Positions 6,775-8,986 of a stretch of 8,986 nucleotides of DNA are shown piece by piece. Below the pieces are notes generated by a model, which did not search any database, was not told the DNA's origin, and was given only the letters and a program-made list of their open reading frames with translations. Every line of letters starts with the position of its first letter. The stretch's first letter is position 1. Location of the stretch: positions 1 through 8,986 of the forward strand of contig JAQULV010000032.1 in the NCBI GenBank assembly GCA_028718405.1, in the 5' to 3' direction. The position numbers and the translations under genes were made by a program. Source of the stretch: Smithellaceae bacterium (GTDB lineage Bacteria > Desulfobacterota > Syntrophia > Syntrophales > JAQULV01).

Positions 6775-7326
6775 TTAACCCTTCTCCTGTCCCCGGAAAG
6801 GCATGCCCATCATCTTCAGAAGCGACCTCGCCTCATCGTCATTCTTGGCCGATGTGACGATCACGATGTTCATGCCCCTGACCTTCTCGACCCTATCATA
6901 GTCGATCTCGGGGAATATGATCTGTTCCTTCAGTCCCAGCGCGAAATTGCCGCGCCCGTCGAAGGACTTCGCGGAGATGCCGCGGAAGTCCCTGACCCTC
7001 GGCAAGGCAACGTTTACGAGCCGGTCGAAGAATTCATACATACGATCACTGCGCAGGGTCACGCAACAGCCGATGGACATGCCTTTACGCAGTTTGAATG
7101 TAGCGATGGACTTTCTCGCCTTGGTAATGATCGGCTTCTGCCCCGTGATCTTGGAGAGTTCCTCTGCCGCGCCGTCAAGGATCTTGACGTTTTGAATCGC
7201 TTCCCCCAATCCCATGTTGATGACGATCTTCTTCATCTCGGGGACTTCCATGCGATTTTTGTAGTTGAACTCCTTGATCAAGGAGGGGACAACTTCTTTC
7301 AAATAGTGGTCTTTTAATCGTGCCAT
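6775..7326 (-). CDS. rplE: 50S ribosomal protein L5
   Basis: L5 binds 5S rRNA with L18 and L25, anchors the central protuberance and contacts P-site tRNA and S13. The product has 183 residues against the usual 179 or so. The family blocks are all present: [20 protein letters not shown] near residues 22-41, [23 protein letters not shown] (about 61-83), the RDFRGIS and [23 protein letters not shown] blocks (110-142), and a [16 protein letters not shown] segment. The few extra residues are in a short tail (RGQEKG). A GGAGAAG Shine-Dalgarno lies just before the ATG, partly within the 10-nt gap after rplX. In E. coli, S8 represses the spc operon at the rplX-rplE junction; I could not recognise an S8 site here. 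Confidence 0.98.
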   Translation of the reverse strand: MARLKDHYLKEVVPSLIKEFNYKNRMEVPEMKKIVINMGLGEAIQNVKILDGAAEELSKITGQKPIITKARKSIATFKLRKGMSIGCCVTLRSDRMYEFFDRLVNVALPRVRDFRGISAKSFDGRGNFALGLKEQIIFPEIDYDRVEKVRGMNIVIVTSAKNDDEARSLLKMMGMPFRGQEKG

Positions 7327-7336
7327 CTTCTCCGCC

Positions 7337-7657
7337 CTATGCGTCCAGTATCTCGTTGCACTTTTTGCAGACGCGCACTTTCTTTCCGTCTTCCAGCTTC
7401 CGGTAGCCGATCCTGACGCCGCGGTCGCACTTGCTGCAGACGAGCATCACATTGGAGGCTTCCAGCGAGCTTTCCTTCTCGACAATGCCGCCTTTACCCT
7501 TGGCATCCGGCCGCTGGTGCTTCTTTACCAGGTTCAGCTTCTCGACGATCACCCGGTTCTTTTCGGCGATGACCTTGAGCAGCTTCCCAGACTTTCCCTT
7601 TTCTTTGCCAGCGATAACCTTAACCGTATCGCCTTTTTTCAATCGCATTGACTGCAT
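7337..7657 (-). CDS. rplX: 50S ribosomal protein L24, zinc-ribbon form
   Basis: L24 is an early 23S rRNA-binding assembly initiator near the exit tunnel. The 106-residue product has an N-terminal KOW domain (about residues 9-36, with [18 protein letters not shown]) and then the [17 protein letters not shown] region. The C-terminus keeps two CxxC pairs, Cys74/Cys77 and Cys97/Cys100, forming a probable zinc ribbon that many L24 proteins have lost. I chose the first ATG because a GGGGATAAG stretch sits at suitable spacing. A second in-frame ATG three codons later would give the more typical MRLKKGDTV start and cannot be excluded. The stop lies 10 nt before rplE. Confidence 0.96.
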   Translation of the reverse strand: MQSMRLKKGDTVKVIAGKEKGKSGKLLKVIAEKNRVIVEKLNLVKKHQRPDAKGKGGIVEKESSLEASNVMLVCSKCDRGVRIGYRKLEDGKKVRVCKKCNEILDA

Positions 7658-7693
7658 CTCTTATCCCCAGTACCTAGTCTATGTGACGTCCGT

Positions 7694-8062
7694 CTACAGA
7701 ACCTCTGGCGCCAGCGAAATAATCTTCATGAACTGCTTGGCCCGAAGCTCTCTGGCTACGGGGCCGAAGATGCGCGTCCCGATGGGCTCCATCTGATTGC
7801 TGATAAGCACCGCCGAGTTGCCGTCGAATTTCAGATAGGAACCGTCTGGACGTCTCACCTCCTTGGTGGTCCGGACGACAACGGCTTTCATCACGTCGCC
7901 CTTCTTGACCTTGGAGTTGGGAAGTGCTTCTTTGACGGCGACGACAATCACGTCTCCCAGACTCGCGTATCTCCTTTTCGAGCCGCCCAGTACCTTGATG
8001 CAGGCTACCTTCTTGGCGCCGGAATTGTCGGCCACGTCTAATATGGTTTGCATCTGAATCAT
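7694..8062 (-). CDS. rplN: 50S ribosomal protein L14
   Basis: L14 is a beta-barrel 23S rRNA-binding protein at the subunit interface. It forms intersubunit bridges with 16S rRNA and sits beside L19 and the binding site of the silencing factor RsfS. At 122 residues it has the exact usual bacterial length. It begins with the canonical [19 protein letters not shown] and contains the [21 protein letters not shown] block (about residues 37-57), the [21 protein letters not shown] block, and the closing [11 protein letters not shown] segment. The ATG follows a weak GGGG Shine-Dalgarno preceded by a hairpin, so its translation may depend on RNA structure or on ribosomes arriving from rpsQ. Confidence 0.98.
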   Translation of the reverse strand: MIQMQTILDVADNSGAKKVACIKVLGGSKRRYASLGDVIVVAVKEALPNSKVKKGDVMKAVVVRTTKEVRRPDGSYLKFDGNSAVLISNQMEPIGTRIFGPVARELRAKQFMKIISLAPEVL

Positions 8063-8078
8063 ATCGCTACCCCATCAA

Positions 8079-8099
8079 CTCGAAGGTTCGTCCTTCAAG
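8079..8099 (-). other. Intergenic hairpin between rpsQ and rplN
   Basis: On the transcribed strand CTTGAAGG, a 5-nt loop ACGAA, and CCTTCGAG can form an 8-bp stem with one G-U wobble. It lies 8 nt after the rpsQ stop and ends 16 nt before the rplN ATG. No run of U follows, so it is not an intrinsic terminator. It could be an RNA-processing or stability element, or a site affecting rplN translation, but function is unproven. The pairing was read directly; no folding energy was calculated. Confidence 0.45.
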
Positions 8100-8107
8100 A
8101 ATCGTAT

Positions 8108-8365
8108 CTATTTTGCCCTCTCCAGGATCTCGCGCACCCGCCACCTTTTGTCACGGCTGAGCGGGCGGGACTCGACGATAAGCACCGTGTCTCCGGCATT
8201 GCAGCTGTTTGCCTCATCGTGGGCCTTATACTTCATGAACTTCCGGAAGAATTTATGAAACACGGGATGCTTGACCAACCGCTCCGCGCGTACCACGACG
8301 GTCTTATCCATCTTGCTGCTTACGACCACGCCCTTGACGGTTCTCTTGATGCCGCGCTCGTTCAT
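8108..8365 (-). CDS. rpsQ: 30S ribosomal protein S17
   Basis: S17 is a primary 16S rRNA-binding protein with an OB fold that organises the 5' domain of the small subunit. The 85-residue product has the family's [15 protein letters not shown] strand block near residues 11-25, a basic [19 protein letters not shown] segment (about 33-51), and the [21 protein letters not shown] block near the C-terminus. Its ATG overlaps the rpmC stop by 4 bp. It is followed by a 45-nt gap before rplN that holds a hairpin, one of the larger gaps in the cluster. Confidence 0.97.
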   Translation of the reverse strand: MNERGIKRTVKGVVVSSKMDKTVVVRAERLVKHPVFHKFFRKFMKYKAHDEANSCNAGDTVLIVESRPLSRDKRWRVREILERAK

Positions 8366-8556
8366 GCCTTGCCCTCCCTTTCCTTCAGCACGCCCTTGAT
8401 GCGCGCAATATCCTTCCGGAGCTTGCCCAGCGTGGCCGGGGACTCCAGTTGACCGGAGGCATGGCGCAACTTGAGGCGGAAGAGCTCTTCCGCGCGGTCT
8501 CTCTGCTTCGCGAGCAGCTCATCTTGACTAAGATCTCTGATCTCCTTAATCTTCAT
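8362..8556 (-). CDS. rpmC: 50S ribosomal protein L29
   Basis: L29 is a small two-helix protein beside the polypeptide exit tunnel, next to L23, where it contributes to the docking area for nascent-chain factors. The 64 residues show the family pattern: a [13 protein letters not shown] start, a helical segment with [16 protein letters not shown] in the middle, and a second helix containing the [14 protein letters not shown] signature. The ATG lies inside the last codons of rplP (11-bp overlap), and the stop overlaps the start of rpsQ as ATGA. This nesting points to coupled translation of L16, L29 and S17. Length and motifs are normal. Confidence 0.97.
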   Translation of the reverse strand: MKIKEIRDLSQDELLAKQRDRAEELFRLKLRHASGQLESPATLGKLRKDIARIKGVLKEREGKA

Positions 8557-8968
8557 CAGATATCTCCCTTGCTAAGAACTTCGTGCCGATGGGAAGCTTG
8601 TGAGCCGCCAGTCGGAAGGCTTCCCGGGCCACCTCCACGGTAACCCCTTCCATCTCGTAGAGCACCGATCCGGGCCGGACAACGGCCACCCAATCTTCGG
8701 GAGCTCCCTTGCCTTTACCCATTCTGGTCTCAGCCGGTTTCTTGGTAACCGACTTGTGGGGGAATATCCGGATCCAGATCTTTCCGCCTCTCTTCACGTG
8801 ACGGGTCATGGCGATACGAGCCGCCTCGATCTGCCGGGCGGTAATCCACCCGCATTCCGTGGCCTGAAGACCGTATTCACCGAAGGAGATCGAACTCCCC
8901 CTCGTCGCCTTGCCACCCATGCGGCCCCGTTGCAATTTTCTGAACTTTACCCTTTTCGGACTCAACAT
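8546..8968 (-). CDS. rplP: 50S ribosomal protein L16
   Basis: L16 binds 23S rRNA near the A-site side of the peptidyl transferase centre and is needed for late 50S assembly. The 140-residue product matches the family length (about 137-144). It opens with the typical [11 protein letters not shown] start and an RGRMGG motif, and carries the conserved RMGKGKG loop near residue 83, followed by the WVAVV and [11 protein letters not shown] blocks. The acidic ending (SDED) is slightly longer than in E. coli. The ATG start is preceded by AGGGG at about 10 nt. The 3' end overlaps rpmC by 11 bp, so the two are probably translationally coupled. It belongs to the S10 operon section. Confidence 0.98.
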   Translation of the reverse strand: MLSPKRVKFRKLQRGRMGGKATRGSSISFGEYGLQATECGWITARQIEAARIAMTRHVKRGGKIWIRIFPHKSVTKKPAETRMGKGKGAPEDWVAVVRPGSVLYEMEGVTVEVAREAFRLAAHKLPIGTKFLAREISDED

Positions 8969-8974
8969 AATTCG

Positions 8975-8986
8975 CTAACCCCTGGT
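8975..8986 (-). CDS. rpsC: Possible last codons of ribosomal protein S3 (partial)
   Basis: In almost all bacteria rpsC lies directly upstream of rplP. At the window edge one minus-strand frame reads Thr-Arg-Gly and then a TAG stop, 6 nt before the rplP ATG. This would fit the basic tail of S3 and the tight spacing seen elsewhere here. Only three codons are visible, so the call rests on gene order and a well-placed stop, not on recognisable protein sequence. The stop could equally be chance. Confidence 0.3.
   Translation of the reverse strand, partial: TRG

Noticed and set aside
1..8986. Internal promoters, terminators, mobile elements, CRISPR arrays or defence genes
   Set aside because: All gaps are 73 nt or shorter. 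I saw no convincing -35/-10 pair, no hairpin followed by a U-tract, no direct-repeat array and no foreign gene; the window is a standard ribosomal-protein cluster.

Overview
The window is one uninterrupted stretch of bacterial housekeeping DNA: the distal S10 operon, the whole spc operon and the start of the alpha operon of the ribosomal-protein supercluster. Every gene is on the minus strand, so transcription runs from the high-coordinate end to position 1. In transcription order the genes are (a possible few codons of rpsC) rplP, rpmC, rpsQ, rplN, rplX, rplE, rpsN, rpsH, rplF, rplR, rpsE, rpmD, rplO, secY, map, infA, rpmJ, rpsM, rpsK and a 3'-truncated rpsD. That is 20 confidently read genes. 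No gap exceeds 73 bases, and several junctions overlap or nearly touch (rplP/rpmC 11 bp, rpmC/rpsQ and rpmD/rplO 4 bp, rplO-secY 1 nt), as expected for one co-transcribed, translationally coupled unit.

The organism is a bacterium of moderately high GC. An L30 gene, a short 61-residue zinc-type S14, infA between map and rpmJ, and protein sequences resembling those of the former Deltaproteobacteria suggest Desulfobacterota or a relative (Syntrophales-like). This is an inference from remembered family sequences; no search was run. The adenylate kinase gene (adk) that often lies between secY and map is absent.

Functionally, the block makes 50S proteins (L16, L29, L14, L24, L5, L6, L18, L30, L15, L36) and 30S proteins (S17, S14, S8, S5, S13, S11, S4). 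It also makes three proteins that act beside the ribosome: the SecY translocon channel, methionine aminopeptidase (N-terminal Met removal) and initiation factor IF-1. Four of the ribosomal proteins (S4, S14, L24, L36) keep intact zinc-binding Cys/His sets. Eight of the 20 genes begin with TTG or GTG; most have a visible Shine-Dalgarno sequence.

I found no mobile element, CRISPR array, tRNA, rRNA, phage gene or unknown protein, and nothing that looks like a new biological system. What deserves a second look is at the level of RNA and detail: three intergenic hairpins without U-tracts (rpsQ-rplN, rpsH-rplF, infA-rpmJ), the frequent non-ATG starts, the missing adk, an ambiguous rpsE start, a shortened glycine-rich loop in L15, a start-stop mini-frame before map, and a longer rpsK-rpsD gap with an orphan Shine-Dalgarno-like motif.
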